Shown piece by piece: positions 1-9,463 of a DNA stretch of 64,000 nucleotides. The stretch spans positions 310,001-374,000 of the forward strand of contig NZ_SISF01000032.1 of NCBI RefSeq assembly GCF_004310285.1. The letters are read 5' to 3'. The position numbers and the translations under genes are program-made. Source of the DNA: Agrobacterium cavarae. Lineage in GTDB: Bacteria; Pseudomonadota; Alphaproteobacteria; Rhizobiales; Rhizobiaceae. The stretch's first letter is position 1, and the number at the start of each line of letters is the position of its first letter. Under the pieces are notes generated by a model, which had not been told where the DNA came from, searched no databases, and worked only from the letters and a program-made list of their open reading frames with translations.

Positions 1-563
1 TTGCAGAACCGGCAATGCTGGTGATCTTCGGCCAGAACTGGGCCTATGCGTGGCCTGTGCTCGGCCTTCTTGCTCTGTCGAAAGCCATCCTCACCCCATG
101 CAGCACCTTCATCCCCTATCTGAAGGGTGCCGGCTATGGGCGCGTGCTGTTCTGGTCCGCCACGATCCGCGCCGTCGTGACCACCGCTGCGGTCTGGGTT
201 GCCGCTGTCTACGGGTCGCTTATCGACGCGATGATCTGGCTCTGCATCGTCAATGCAGCAACGTTGATTGCCTATTCCTGGGCCGTGTTCAAGGCGAGCG
301 AGACCCCCTTCTTTTCGGGCCTCTATGTCAGCAGCCGGCCGATGATCTCGGCTTTCGTCATGGCTCTTGCGGTCCGCTACATTCTGCAATGGACGGGCGA
401 CGCGCTGCCACACGCATACATGCAGGTGCTCGTCGGCGCTGTTGCTGGCGGTGTGATATACGGCGTTCTGATCCTGCTGACCGAACGCGCATTGCTGCAA
501 AAGATCATCGGTCTCGTAAGATCGCGCAAAGACCAAGGTGCCCCTGCCCCGATCACCAGCTGA
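1..563 (+). CDS. Polysaccharide flippase/exporter (Wzx/MVF-like), C-terminal part
   Basis: The reading frame is open from base 3 to the TGA at 561-563, so this is the C-terminal part of a larger protein whose start lies outside the window. It begins AEPAMLVIFGQNW, a stretch I associate with lipopolysaccharide/exopolysaccharide flippases of the MATE/MVF superfamily. What follows is strongly hydrophobic, with about five membrane segments and a short basic tail. The inferred job is moving lipid-linked repeat units across the inner membrane for the polysaccharide made by the genes that follow. It is separated from the acyltransferase gene by a 355-base AT-rich gap, so it may belong to a different transcript. 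The family is fairly sure; the exact function is not. Confidence 0.65.
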   Translation, partial: AEPAMLVIFGQNWAYAWPVLGLLALSKAILTPCSTFIPYLKGAGYGRVLFWSATIRAVVTTAAVWVAAVYGSLIDAMIWLCIVNAATLIAYSWAVFKASETPFFSGLYVSSRPMISAFVMALAVRYILQWTGDALPHAYMQVLVGAVAGGVIYGVLILLTERALLQKIIGLVRSRKDQGAPAPITS

Positions 564-918
564 CGGGGGCGGCACGGGCCGTCGAAGCGATTCTGTCTTC
601 AATACCGTGGGAGAATACGGCGAACTCCGGAGTTTATTTCGCAATGCAGCATTACAGCTCTCCTCTCCTCAGCCTCAGGAGACACTCCTGAGGGCGGCAC
701 GATAGAGAAAATAAGCAAAATAAAATCATACGCTTAAGACAAATAATTTGTTTTAGTAAAGTAGTATCCAGACATTTACCCCTCATATCTTGCGGCGCGA
801 TTTTCCCGCGCTGCCACATTTTGCCCTTAAGTGAAAACCAGACTTTTGCGCACGGGCTTCAAGTTCGCTCTGTGTGAAACGCGGTGAGGGGAGACACCGC
901 CCAACTAGGGTAACTGAT
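564..918. other. Gene-free AT-rich spacer before the polysaccharide operon
   Basis: No convincing reading frame lies here. The middle (about 700-780) is markedly AT-rich compared with the flanking genes and holds a perfect 13-base palindrome, ACAAATAATTTGT, at 739-751. This is the likely promoter and control region for the operon that starts at 919. No clear terminator for the flippase gene was seen. Confidence 0.5.
739..751. promoter_or_regulatory. 13-bp perfect palindrome, candidate operator
   Basis: ACAAATAATTTGT is two 6-base arms around a central A, in the AT-rich spacer about 170 bases before the acyltransferase start. A palindrome of this length suits a dimeric regulator. The protein that would bind it is unknown. 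Confidence 0.3.
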
Positions 919-2067
919 GTGACTGTTGATCAGAACCTATCTTCCCGTATCAATTTGATGCGCATAATTTTGATATCCGGCATCGTGTTCGTTCACGTGC
1001 CGCACGATCCGGAGACAAGTCCGTTTCTGGGTCTTTACGGATTTTTCGACTGGGTCCGGGTGTTTCTTGGTGATGCCCTGTTCCGCATCGGTGTGCCGTG
1101 CCTGAGCGCGATCTCGGGCTATCTGCTGTTCCGACGCGGCTGGAATGCCTTTAGCTATCCGGCAACGATCAAGTCCAAGACCAAGACCGTGCTTCTGCCA
1201 TTCCTGCTGTGGAATGGCGGGCTGTTCATTGCGGTCATGCTGCTTCAGCGTGCAGGTATTGGCGTTGGCTATTTTCCTGACCTGTGGAATGCCAGCCCGC
1301 GCGAAATGCTGAGCCATGGCGTTGCGGCGGAAGAGCTGCCCGTCAACGTGCCGCTCTACTTCCTGCGCGATCTCTTCGTTTGTATCCTGCTGTCGCCGCT
1401 TTTGGCGCTGCTGGTTCGCCGCTTTGCGTTACCGACGCTTGCCATTCTCTTGCTCCTGACGGCGATCCCGGATCTCAATCTGCTGATCGTACAGAAGAAA
1501 TCCATCCTGTTCAGCTTCACGCTCGGCATTGCGCTCGCACTCCACAAGATCGACCTGAAGATGCTTGATCCTTATGCCAAGCCGCTGACGGTGGTCACGC
1601 TGATCGTCGCCGCCGCGCTTGCCACCGCCTTGTACTGGACCGGTCCGGAATTTACCTTCGGCCTCAATCTCATGCGCAATTTGCTGGCCGTTTTCGGCGT
1701 GCTGGGCTTCTGGGTCGCCTCGTCCCTGCTCGTGCAGAACCGTCTTGGCCAGCGTCTATCGCAAACCGGCAGCCTGAGCTTCTGGATTTTCTGCGCCCAT
1801 TATCCCCTGCTCGTCATCCTATGGATGGTGTGGAACAAGGGAGATCTTGACTTCTATCCCGCCTTCTATATCGGCGCGGTGGCTTTGACCTTCGTGCTTC
1901 TGATCATCAGCAATGCGCAGGTCCGTGCCCGGCTGCCCTCGCTCTATGCAGTCCTGACCGGCAGCCGTAGCGGCAAGCCGAAGCCCCTTGCCCATAACGA
2001 CGCGGCGGAAGCTGCCGCCGCTCGCCAATCTTCTGCCAATCCCGCCTATACGCAACGACGGAGGTAA
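919..2067 (+). CDS. Acyltransferase 3 family membrane protein (ExoZ/ExoH/OafA-like)
   Basis: This is a multi-pass inner membrane protein of 382 residues with about ten hydrophobic segments. The N-terminal motif FVHVPHD carries the conserved His of acyltransferase-3 proteins, which put acetyl, succinyl or similar groups on polysaccharides. The frame is open from a GTG at 874, but that codon has no ribosome site. GTG 919 follows an AGGG and gives a normal N-terminus just before the first membrane helix, so I chose it. The C-terminal 40 residues are Ala/Ser/Gln-rich and probably cytoplasmic. It is followed after three bases by the GH16 gene, so the two are surely co-transcribed. The acyl group transferred cannot be told from sequence. 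Confidence 0.75.
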   Translation: MTVDQNLSSRINLMRIILISGIVFVHVPHDPETSPFLGLYGFFDWVRVFLGDALFRIGVPCLSAISGYLLFRRGWNAFSYPATIKSKTKTVLLPFLLWNGGLFIAVMLLQRAGIGVGYFPDLWNASPREMLSHGVAAEELPVNVPLYFLRDLFVCILLSPLLALLVRRFALPTLAILLLLTAIPDLNLLIVQKKSILFSFTLGIALALHKIDLKMLDPYAKPLTVVTLIVAAALATALYWTGPEFTFGLNLMRNLLAVFGVLGFWVASSLLVQNRLGQRLSQTGSLSFWIFCAHYPLLVILWMVWNKGDLDFYPAFYIGAVALTFVLLIISNAQVRARLPSLYAVLTGSRSGKPKPLAHNDAAEAAAARQSSANPAYTQRRR

Positions 2068-2070
2068 CAC

Positions 2071-2859
2071 ATGACCTACCCCGCCCTATCCCAGCCGCGC
2101 ATTATGGCTGCCGCACTGATCGCTATTACGTTCGGCGCATCTCCCGCCTTTTCCCAGGAAGAGAACGGCAAGTCCTTCATCGAGAACTTCGACAGCATGG
2201 ACCGCTCTTTCTGGTACGTTTCCGATGGGTGGAACAACGGCCCGCACCAGAACTGCACATGGTCCAAGAAGCTGGTCGCTTTCGAAAACGGCCATCTGGA
2301 ACTCGGCTTCAGCAATGAAAAGGCCGGAGACCGCAACTATTCCTGCGGAGAAATCCAGACCAAGGGCCGCTATCGCTACGGCACCTATGAAGCGCGCATC
2401 AAGACCGCGCCGGGCTCCGGCCTGAATTCGGCTTTCTTCACCTATATCGGTCCAACCGATAAGAAGCCGCATGACGAGATCGACATGGAGATTCTGGGCA
2501 AGAACAGCAATCAGGTCCAGCTGAACCAGTATATCTCGGCAAAGGGCGGCAACGAAAAGCTGGTGGATGTGCCGGGTGGTGCCGACAAGGGCTTTAATGA
2601 TTACGCCTTCGTCTGGGAACCGCAGCGACTGCGATACTACGTGAACGGAAAAATGGTTCACGAGGTCACAGATCCATCGAAGATCCCGCAAAACGCCCAG
2701 AAAATCTTCTTCAGCCTTTGGGGAACCGACACGCTGAAAAGCTGGATGGGCAAGTTCGACTATTCCGGTCCTGTGACCATGCAGGTCGATCGCTTCGCCT
2801 TCACCGCGCTCGGCGACAAGTGCCAGTTTTCGGAATCCGTCGCCTGCCAGACCAACTGA
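2071..2859 (+). CDS. Secreted glycoside hydrolase family 16 (ExoK-like beta-glycanase)
   Basis: A clear signal peptide (about 29 residues, ending near SPAFSQ) is followed by a GH16 jelly-roll domain. The catalytic motif DEIDMEILG is present, with the nucleophile and acid/base glutamates at residues 136 and 140 and the assisting Asp at 138. GH16 enzymes of exopolysaccharide loci, such as ExoK, cut the nascent polymer to set its length. Length (262 residues) is normal for ExoK. The ribosome site GGAGG sits 7 bases before the ATG. It lies between the acyltransferase and the first glycosyltransferase, so it very probably acts on the polymer this locus makes. Confidence 0.85.
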   Translation: MTYPALSQPRIMAAALIAITFGASPAFSQEENGKSFIENFDSMDRSFWYVSDGWNNGPHQNCTWSKKLVAFENGHLELGFSNEKAGDRNYSCGEIQTKGRYRYGTYEARIKTAPGSGLNSAFFTYIGPTDKKPHDEIDMEILGKNSNQVQLNQYISAKGGNEKLVDVPGGADKGFNDYAFVWEPQRLRYYVNGKMVHEVTDPSKIPQNAQKIFFSLWGTDTLKSWMGKFDYSGPVTMQVDRFAFTALGDKCQFSESVACQTN

Positions 2860-2885
2860 TACAGACTGCCCAAAGTCAGACGAAG

Positions 2886-4100
2886 ATGAACGGATCGGAC
2901 ATGACCCACATTCTCTATTTTGCGCATGATCTGGCAGACCCTGCCATCCGTCGTCGCGTCATGACGCTACGGGCCGGTGGCGCGACCGTCAGCCTCGCGG
3001 GTTTCAAGCGCGCGGATAACGGGCTGGCCGACGTCGATGGCCTTGCCCCGATCGATCTCGGACAAACGGCCGATGGCCGCTTTGCCCAACGGATCGCCTG
3101 CGTGGCAAAAGCAAGCCTCAAGCTTGCGAGCAAGCTATCGCCCGTGAAAAAGCCGGACGTGATCATCGCCCGCAATCTGGAAATGTTGGCGCTTGCCCGG
3201 CGCGCCGTGAGCCATTTCGGTGTGGACGTCCCAGTCGTCTACGAGTGTCTCGACATCCACAGGCTTCTTTTGAACGACGGGCTGCCTGGCAAACTGCTGA
3301 ACGCTGTTCAGCGTGCGCTTGGCCGGAACGTCAAACTCCTCATCACCAGTTCACCGGCATTCGTGGAGAATTATTTCAAGCCGCGTTCCGGTCTGAACCT
3401 TCCTGTGCTTTTGCAGGAAAACAAGGTCCTGGCGCTGGATGGCGACGACATGACCGCACCCTCCCCGCGCCTGCCGCAAGCGGGAGAGCCGTGGAAGATC
3501 GGCTGGTTCGGGGCGTTGCGCTGCCGCAAATCACTCCAAATCCTCGCCGACTTCGCCGCAAAGATGGACGGTAAGGTCGAAGTGGTCTTGCGCGGCCGCC
3601 CGGCCTATTCCGAATTCGATGACTTCGACGGCTTCGTTGAACGCGCGCCTCATCTTGCGTTCCATGGCCCCTACAGAAATCCAGAGGATCTGGCGTCGAT
3701 CTACAACGATGTCCAGTTCACCTGGGCCATCGACTTTTTCGAAGAAGGACAGAACTCAAGCTGGCTCTTGCCGAACAGACTTTATGAAGGCTGCCTCCAT
3801 GGTGCCCTGCCGATTGCGGTCGCTGGCACCGAAACCGCGCGTTTTTTGCAGCAGCGAAAGATCGGGCATGTTCTCGAGACGGCCGACGTCGCATCGCTTG
3901 AAACGCTGTTTTCCGAATTGAGCGATGCCTCCTATCTCCAAAGCTTCCGAACGCTCGCAGCAATCGACCGGCAGCAATGGATCACGAATCGAAACGACTG
4001 CCGCGAGCTTGTCCGCGTGCTTCAATCCTTGACCATGCAAACCGACGGCCGGCCGGTCGATGCAGTTCCTTCGATGGCTTTGAGCGGGAGGACATCATGA
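2886..4100 (+). CDS. Glycosyltransferase family 4-like protein
   Basis: This is a protein of about 404 residues with the two Rossmann-like lobes of GT-B glycosyltransferases. The N-terminus (ILYFAHDLADPAIRRRV) and the middle (WKIGWFGALRCRKSL, then a later LPNRLYEGCLHGALPIAV stretch) resemble GT4/GT1 sugar transferases, which use nucleotide sugars in the cytoplasm. The frame stays open upstream into the GH16 gene, but ATG 2886 (or ATG 2901) gives the natural N-terminus. Its stop overlaps the next start as ATGA at 4097-4100, so translation is coupled. Donor sugar and linkage are unknown. Confidence 0.75.
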   Translation: MNGSDMTHILYFAHDLADPAIRRRVMTLRAGGATVSLAGFKRADNGLADVDGLAPIDLGQTADGRFAQRIACVAKASLKLASKLSPVKKPDVIIARNLEMLALARRAVSHFGVDVPVVYECLDIHRLLLNDGLPGKLLNAVQRALGRNVKLLITSSPAFVENYFKPRSGLNLPVLLQENKVLALDGDDMTAPSPRLPQAGEPWKIGWFGALRCRKSLQILADFAAKMDGKVEVVLRGRPAYSEFDDFDGFVERAPHLAFHGPYRNPEDLASIYNDVQFTWAIDFFEEGQNSSWLLPNRLYEGCLHGALPIAVAGTETARFLQQRKIGHVLETADVASLETLFSELSDASYLQSFRTLAAIDRQQWITNRNDCRELVRVLQSLTMQTDGRPVDAVPSMALSGRTS

Positions 4101-5113
4101 AATCAGTCTCTATTCCCGGTGCGAAGACTTTGATCGTCATTCCCTGCCTCAACGAGGCACGAACGATCGATGATCTGCTGTTGAAATTTTCCAGCACGTT
4201 GAACCATCCGGACGATCGCATCATCGTCGCAGACGGCGGCAGCACGGATGGGACGCGTGACATCGTTGCCGATTTTTCCCGGCAGGATCAGCGCGTCATT
4301 TTGCTTGCCAACCCAAAGCGCATCCAGAGCGCAGGCATCAACCTTGCGGTCGAAGTCTTCGGAGAGGGCTACGACTATATGATCCGTATCGATGCGCATG
4401 GCGACTATCCTGATGATTACTGCCATCGACTGCTGGAAGATGCCGTCGCGACGGGTGCAGATTCCGTTGTTGTCGCCATGGATACGGTCGGCCATGGCAC
4501 GTTCCAGAAGGCCACGGCGGTTGCGCAGAATTCCAAGCTCGGCAATGGCGGTTCGAAGCATCGCGAAGGCGCCAAGGGTCGCTGGATCGATCACGGCCAC
4601 CATGCCCTGATGCGGATCGAGGCGTTCAAGGCCGTCGGCGGCTATGATGAAAGCTTCAGTCACAATGAAGACGCCGAGCTGGACCATCGCTTGCGCAAGG
4701 CGGGCTTTCGCATCTGGATGACCGACAAGACGCGCATGACCTACTATCCGCGTGCCAGCATCGGTCCGCTGTTCCGCCAATATATGGCCTATGGCCGAGG
4801 CCGGGCGAAGAACCTCTTGAAGCACCGCACCATTCCAAAAATCCGCCAGATGATCCCGCTTGCGGTGCTGCCTTGTGCCGCTCTTGCGCTCTTCGGCTTT
4901 GTCCACTGGATCGCTCTTGTCCCGCTTTGCCTCTGGATTGCCGCATGTCTGGCTTATGGGGTGTGGATGGCAATTGCAGAGAAAAACCCCTACGGGCCGC
5001 TTGCGGCCGTCTCGGCTATGACGATGCATCTGGCCTGGTCGACAGGTTTCTGGCGTGAGCTTCTGGGCTCCATCACCACGCCCCAGCCACTGGCAGGAAA
5101 GGCTGTCTCGTGA
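4097..5113 (+). CDS. Glycosyltransferase family 2, ExoA-like
   Basis: This is a 338-residue GT-A enzyme. The N-terminal half has IVIPCLNEARTIDDLL, VADGGSTDGTRDIV and a DAHGDYP metal-binding stretch. The C-terminal third holds two or three hydrophobic segments that anchor it to the inner membrane. This layout and length match ExoA of succinoglycan synthesis, which adds an early glucose to the lipid-linked repeat unit. The family match is what I see; the same reaction is inference. The start ATG overlaps the previous stop, and its own stop overlaps the next GTG (GTGA at 5110-5113), placing it in a strictly coupled operon. Confidence 0.8.
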   Translation: MKSVSIPGAKTLIVIPCLNEARTIDDLLLKFSSTLNHPDDRIIVADGGSTDGTRDIVADFSRQDQRVILLANPKRIQSAGINLAVEVFGEGYDYMIRIDAHGDYPDDYCHRLLEDAVATGADSVVVAMDTVGHGTFQKATAVAQNSKLGNGGSKHREGAKGRWIDHGHHALMRIEAFKAVGGYDESFSHNEDAELDHRLRKAGFRIWMTDKTRMTYYPRASIGPLFRQYMAYGRGRAKNLLKHRTIPKIRQMIPLAVLPCAALALFGFVHWIALVPLCLWIAACLAYGVWMAIAEKNPYGPLAAVSAMTMHLAWSTGFWRELLGSITTPQPLAGKAVS

Positions 5114-6042
5114 CGTATGATCCCGCAACTCCTGTGAAAGTCGATATTGGCATCTGCACCTATCGCCGCCCGATGGTGGTAGATACGCTGCTCTCGCTGT
5201 TTCGGCTTGACGTTCCGCAGCGCGTGTCGGTGCGCCTGATCGTGGCGGATAATGACGCCGAACCCTCGGCGCGCGCGTTGATCGACGCGTTACGCGAGCG
5301 TTCACCCTTCCCGATCCATTACGTCCATTGCCCGAAGTCCAACATCTCCATTGCCCGCAATGCCTGCCTATCCGAATGCGGAGCCGATTTTCTGGCATTC
5401 ATCGACGACGATGAAACGGCGCCGGCAAACTGGCTGACCGAGCTTTTGAAGACGGCGCAGGAGACGCAAGCCGATGCCGTGCTCGGTCCCGTGACAGCGC
5501 TCTATGCCAATGATGCGCCGGGCTGGATGAAGAAGGGCGACTTCCACTCCACCCGGCCTGTCTGGGTGAGTGGGGAGATCATCACCGGCTACACATGCAA
5601 CACACTGCTGCGCATGGCGTCCCCTGCGGTGAACGGTCGGCGCTTCGCCCTGTCGCTCGGACAAAGCGGCGGGGAAGACACGCATTTCTTCACGAATATG
5701 CATTTGGACGGTGGACGCATCGCTTATTCGGAAAACGCCCTGCTGACAGAACCGGTACCGCAAAGCCGTGCGAGCTTTATGTGGCTTGCAAAGCGGCGCT
5801 TCCGCTCCGGCCAGACGCATGGACGGTTGCAGGCGGAGCAGAAGACAGGGCTCCGGCGCTTGCCGCTGATCGTCTCGACGGCGGCGAAGATCACCTATTG
5901 CGCCACCACCACGCTGGTCACCGCTTTCGATCCCGTCCGTCGCAGCCGTTCGGCTCTGCGCACCGCACTTCATGCCGGATCGCTGAGCGGCATCTTTGGC
6001 GTTCGTGAAATCCGCCAATACGGCGCCGTGGAGGCTGCATGA
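5110..6042 (+). CDS. Glycosyltransferase family 2, ExoM-like
   Basis: This is a 310-residue cytoplasmic GT2 enzyme. Visible motifs are VDIGICTYRRP at the N-terminus, IVADNDAEP, NISIARNACL, the metal-binding FIDDDE, and GQSGGEDTHFF, the acid/base region typical of ExoM-type transferases. ExoM adds a beta-glucosyl residue during succinoglycan repeat assembly; the same step here is inferred. It starts with a GTG inside the previous stop, and its end overlaps the next ATG by four bases (ATGA at 6039-6042). Confidence 0.78.
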   Translation: MTYDPATPVKVDIGICTYRRPMVVDTLLSLFRLDVPQRVSVRLIVADNDAEPSARALIDALRERSPFPIHYVHCPKSNISIARNACLSECGADFLAFIDDDETAPANWLTELLKTAQETQADAVLGPVTALYANDAPGWMKKGDFHSTRPVWVSGEIITGYTCNTLLRMASPAVNGRRFALSLGQSGGEDTHFFTNMHLDGGRIAYSENALLTEPVPQSRASFMWLAKRRFRSGQTHGRLQAEQKTGLRRLPLIVSTAAKITYCATTTLVTAFDPVRRSRSALRTALHAGSLSGIFGVREIRQYGAVEAA

Positions 6043-7031
6043 GCGCATTGCCGACCGAACCGGATGTGACCTTCGTCATCGCGGCCTACAACGCCGCCGA
6101 CACGATTGTCGCTGCCATCGACAGCGCTCTGGCGCAGGACAATGTCTCGATCGAGGTCGTCGTGGTGGATGACTGCTCGCCGGACGATACGCGCGCTGTC
6201 GTACAGGCAGTTGTCGAGCGCAATCCCCGTGTCAAGCTGATTGCCCTCGACAACAATCTTGGCCCCGGCGGCGCGCGCAATGCCGGGATCGATGCCGCGC
6301 GGGGGCGTTGGATTGCGGTGCTCGATTCCGACGACGTGGTCTATCCGGATCGCATGGCGCAGATGATCATGCGCGCTGAAAAAGCCAATGCGGATATCGC
6401 CGTCGATAATCTGGATGTCGTTTACAGCGACGGACGCCCGCGCGAGACGATGTTCGATCCCGCCTTTCTTGAAGCGAAACGGGTCCTCACACTTGAAGAC
6501 TTCATCCGCTCCAACATCCTCTTCAAGTCCACTTTCAATTTTGGCTACATAAAGCCGATTTTCCGTCGTGAGTTCCTAAACGACCACGGCCTCCGCTTCC
6601 GCCATGACCTGCGCATCGGCGAGGATTACCTTCTTCTGGCGTCAGCGCTCGCGTCCGGTGCCTCCTGTGTCATCGAACCGATGCCGGGATATGTTTATAA
6701 TATCCGGCAGGGCTCCATTTCGCGCGTGCTCGAACTCCATCATGTTGATGCGATGATCGCCGCAGACAAGGAATTCCTGCGCCAGTTCACGCTTCTGCCG
6801 GCGGCGATGGACGCGCAGGTCGAGCGAACAAAAAGTCTTATCCAGGCGAGGCACTTCCTGATGCTGGTCGACAGCATCAAACGGCGCTCCGTCTCAGACA
6901 CGATCAGGATCGCGCTTCGCGACCCTGCCGCACTCAAACACCTCCGCATGCCGATTTCCGTCAAACTGCAAAAGCTCAAGAAAACGCTTTTTCCTTCAGC
7001 CTTATCTTCGGCAACGCCGGCCAGAAACTGA
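6039..7031 (+). CDS. Glycosyltransferase family 2, ExoO-like
   Basis: This is a 330-residue GT2 enzyme with textbook motifs: VTFVIAAYNAADTI, VVVVDDCSPDDTR, NLGPGGARNAGID and the DSDD metal site, then an IGEDYLLL region carrying the general base. The overall pattern is closest to ExoO/ExoW-type transferases of succinoglycan synthesis. It is the last of four consecutive glycosyltransferases, each overlapping the next by four bases. With only four transferases and no sugar-phosphate initiating enzyme in view, the locus either makes a short repeat or depends on genes to the left of the window. Confidence 0.78.
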   Translation: MSALPTEPDVTFVIAAYNAADTIVAAIDSALAQDNVSIEVVVVDDCSPDDTRAVVQAVVERNPRVKLIALDNNLGPGGARNAGIDAARGRWIAVLDSDDVVYPDRMAQMIMRAEKANADIAVDNLDVVYSDGRPRETMFDPAFLEAKRVLTLEDFIRSNILFKSTFNFGYIKPIFRREFLNDHGLRFRHDLRIGEDYLLLASALASGASCVIEPMPGYVYNIRQGSISRVLELHHVDAMIAADKEFLRQFTLLPAAMDAQVERTKSLIQARHFLMLVDSIKRRSVSDTIRIALRDPAALKHLRMPISVKLQKLKKTLFPSALSSATPARN

Positions 7032-7102
7032 ACGCTGCGGTGACCAAGCGAGGCAATCAACTGCCGCGCGTCCCGCGCCCATAAAAATGACAAGGTAGGT
7101 CC

Positions 7103-9451
7103 ATGAACCAGAAAACCTTTAGATCGAACGGCCATTTTCCGGATCCTGCGAAGGATTCCGACACCTTTATCGACCTCGACCGCCTATGGGCTGCTGTGGT
7201 GCGCCGGGCCAATATCATTGGCGCTTGCGTCGTTGCAAGCATGGTTCTGGCTGGCCTTTATCTCGTTCTCGCAACCCCCGTTTATACCGCGATGACACAG
7301 GTGCTTCTCGACGAGAGCCTGTCTCGCTATGCCGAGGAAGAGAGCCCCGTCCCTGCGGCCCAGGTCATCGACAACCGGATTGCCAGCGCTGTCGAAATCC
7401 TGAAGTCGAAAGAGATGGCTCTGACGGTCGTAGACAAGGCAAGGCTTGACGAGAACGACACCATCATCAACCCGCCGACCGGCCCGGTCGATCTCGTCAA
7501 ATCCTCCGTCAAGGCCGTGGTCGATCTGCTGACACCGAGCGACACACCCGCGTCGGAAGAGGCGATCCGTAACGGCAAGCGCGAAAAGGCGGCTGCCGTG
7601 ATCCAGCAGGCATTGACGGTGGAGCGCGTCGGCAGAAGCTCGGTCATCGCAATCTCGATCCGCTCCACCGACCGCCAGCTTGCCGCCAACATCGCCAAGA
7701 CCTATGCGAATTCCTATCTGACCGAGCAGTTGAACGCCAATTTCGACGCTTCGGAACGCGCTTCGGTCTGGCTGCAGGAACGTTTGACGGATCTCAACCA
7801 GCGCGCCCAGGCTGCGTCCCTGGCCGTCGAGAAGTACAAGGCCGACAACAACATCGTATCCTCGCGAGGGGAGTTGATGTCGGAAGGTCAGCTTGCCGAC
7901 TTGAATGGGCAACTGATTGCTGCCCAGGCCGATGCGGCGACGGCACAGGCCCGCTACTCTCAGTACAAGTCGATCATCGATCAGGGCCCGGACAACGCGG
8001 TCAATAACGCTGTGGTCTCGGCACGTGACACGGACAATACGGTCATTCAGGACCTGCGCAAGCGCTACATCGGCATTTCGGACCGAGAGCGCGGCGTGAT
8101 CCAGCAGTTTGGCAAGGATCACCCCCAGGCCATCGCTCTCGAGGCCGAGAAAAAGGATCTGGCGGGCCAGATCTACCAGGAACTTCAGCAGCTGACTGGC
8201 AGCTTCAAGAACGAATTCGACGTCACCCAGTCACGTGTACAGTCGCTGCGCGATAACATCGACCGCGTTGCCGGCCGCAACTCCCAGACCAATATGACGA
8301 TGGTCAAACTTCGGGAGCTTGAGCAGCAGGCAACCGCGCTGAAGACACTTTACGAGTCCTATCTGGGTCGCTTCGAGGAGGCTTCGCAGAAGCAGTCCTT
8401 CCCGATTGCCAAGGCACGCGTCATTTCGGAAGCCGGTCTGCCGACATCGCCCTCCAGCCCGAAGAAGACCATGACGATGGCGCTTTCGATCGTGCTCGGC
8501 CTGATGCTGGGTGGCGGTCTGGCGGCGGTGCTGGAATTCCGGGATCGCTATTTCCACACCGGCGCCGACGTGCGTGACAATCTGCGGATGCGCTTCCTGG
8601 GCTACCTGCCGTTTATTGGCGAGAAGGGGGTCGAGACCGGAAAGTCGGAAACTGGCGCGGCCACGCCGGATGTGCCTGATACCAATATCGAAGATAACGG
8701 GCAGGTCTCTTTCCAAAAGATGCTGCGGCTTGCGGTCGACAGCCCGCGCTCCAGCTTCACCGAGACGCTGCGCAACGTGAAACTGACGGCCGATGTGGTG
8801 ATCCAGGAGCGGCAGTGCCGTGTGATCGGCGTGATCTCCTGCCTGCCGAATGAAGGCAAGTCGGTCGTCGCACTGAATCTCGCGGGGCTCATCGCCACCA
8901 CGGGCAAGCGCACGCTGGTGGTGGATGCGGATATTCGCAATCCTGGTCTCAGCCGTATGCTGACCACGCGCCAGTCGGCGGGTCTTGTCGAAGTGGTTCT
9001 CGATGATGTTCCTTGGACCAAAGCCGTCAAGGTCGATAGCCGCACGAAGATGGGCATTCTGCCAGTCTCCGTCAGCAACCAGTTTGCCCATTCGAGCGAG
9101 TTGCTGGCATCCGCGGGCATGCGCAAATTCATGGAATCTGCCCGTGAAGCCTGCGATTACATCATCGTCGACTTGGCGCCTGTCGTGCCGGTGATCGATG
9201 CAAAGGCCTTCGCCTCGCAGGTGGATGGCTTCGTCTTCGTCACCGAATGGGGCAAGACGCCAATTCAGATGGTTCAGAACCTGATGAACCACGAACCGGA
9301 AATCGCCAGCAAGACGCTTGGTATCGTTCTGAACAAGACGGATATGACAGAGCTTCAGCGCTATGCAGACCCGGGCGGCTCGGAACATTACCATGAGCAG
9401 TTCGGCGCCTATTATGGTGATGCGAAAAAACCGGTGCCGGAAACGGTCTGA
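7103..9451 (+). CDS. Polysaccharide co-polymerase with BY-kinase domain (ExoP/Wzc-like)
   Basis: This 782-residue inner membrane protein has an N-terminal Wzz-type domain with two membrane helices (about residues 35-58 and 455-475) around a long, partly coiled-coil periplasmic region. The C-terminal cytoplasmic half is a bacterial tyrosine kinase: Walker A variant LPNEGKS with Lys 586, then TLVVDADIRNPG. The tail has several clustered tyrosines (YADPGGSEHYHEQFGAYYG), the usual autophosphorylation cluster. Such proteins control chain length and export of Wzy-dependent polysaccharides. A ribosome site (AAGGTAGG) precedes ATG 7103. It ends the operon and is followed at once by a strong terminator. 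Confidence 0.85.
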   Translation: MNQKTFRSNGHFPDPAKDSDTFIDLDRLWAAVVRRANIIGACVVASMVLAGLYLVLATPVYTAMTQVLLDESLSRYAEEESPVPAAQVIDNRIASAVEILKSKEMALTVVDKARLDENDTIINPPTGPVDLVKSSVKAVVDLLTPSDTPASEEAIRNGKREKAAAVIQQALTVERVGRSSVIAISIRSTDRQLAANIAKTYANSYLTEQLNANFDASERASVWLQERLTDLNQRAQAASLAVEKYKADNNIVSSRGELMSEGQLADLNGQLIAAQADAATAQARYSQYKSIIDQGPDNAVNNAVVSARDTDNTVIQDLRKRYIGISDRERGVIQQFGKDHPQAIALEAEKKDLAGQIYQELQQLTGSFKNEFDVTQSRVQSLRDNIDRVAGRNSQTNMTMVKLRELEQQATALKTLYESYLGRFEEASQKQSFPIAKARVISEAGLPTSPSSPKKTMTMALSIVLGLMLGGGLAAVLEFRDRYFHTGADVRDNLRMRFLGYLPFIGEKGVETGKSETGAATPDVPDTNIEDNGQVSFQKMLRLAVDSPRSSFTETLRNVKLTADVVIQERQCRVIGVISCLPNEGKSVVALNLAGLIATTGKRTLVVDADIRNPGLSRMLTTRQSAGLVEVVLDDVPWTKAVKVDSRTKMGILPVSVSNQFAHSSELLASAGMRKFMESAREACDYIIVDLAPVVPVIDAKAFASQVDGFVFVTEWGKTPIQMVQNLMNHEPEIASKTLGIVLNKTDMTELQRYADPGGSEHYHEQFGAYYGDAKKPVPETV

Positions 9452-9463
9452 TCAAGCAACAAG

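Noticed and set aside
4103..5398. 431-codon open frame on the minus strand
   Set aside because: It lies opposite two well-supported GT2 genes, has Arg/His-rich shadow-type composition and no ribosome site.
8231..9394. 387-codon minus-strand frame opposite the co-polymerase kinase
   Set aside because: Composition is His/Arg-rich with no domain; the plus strand encodes a clear BY-kinase in the same place.
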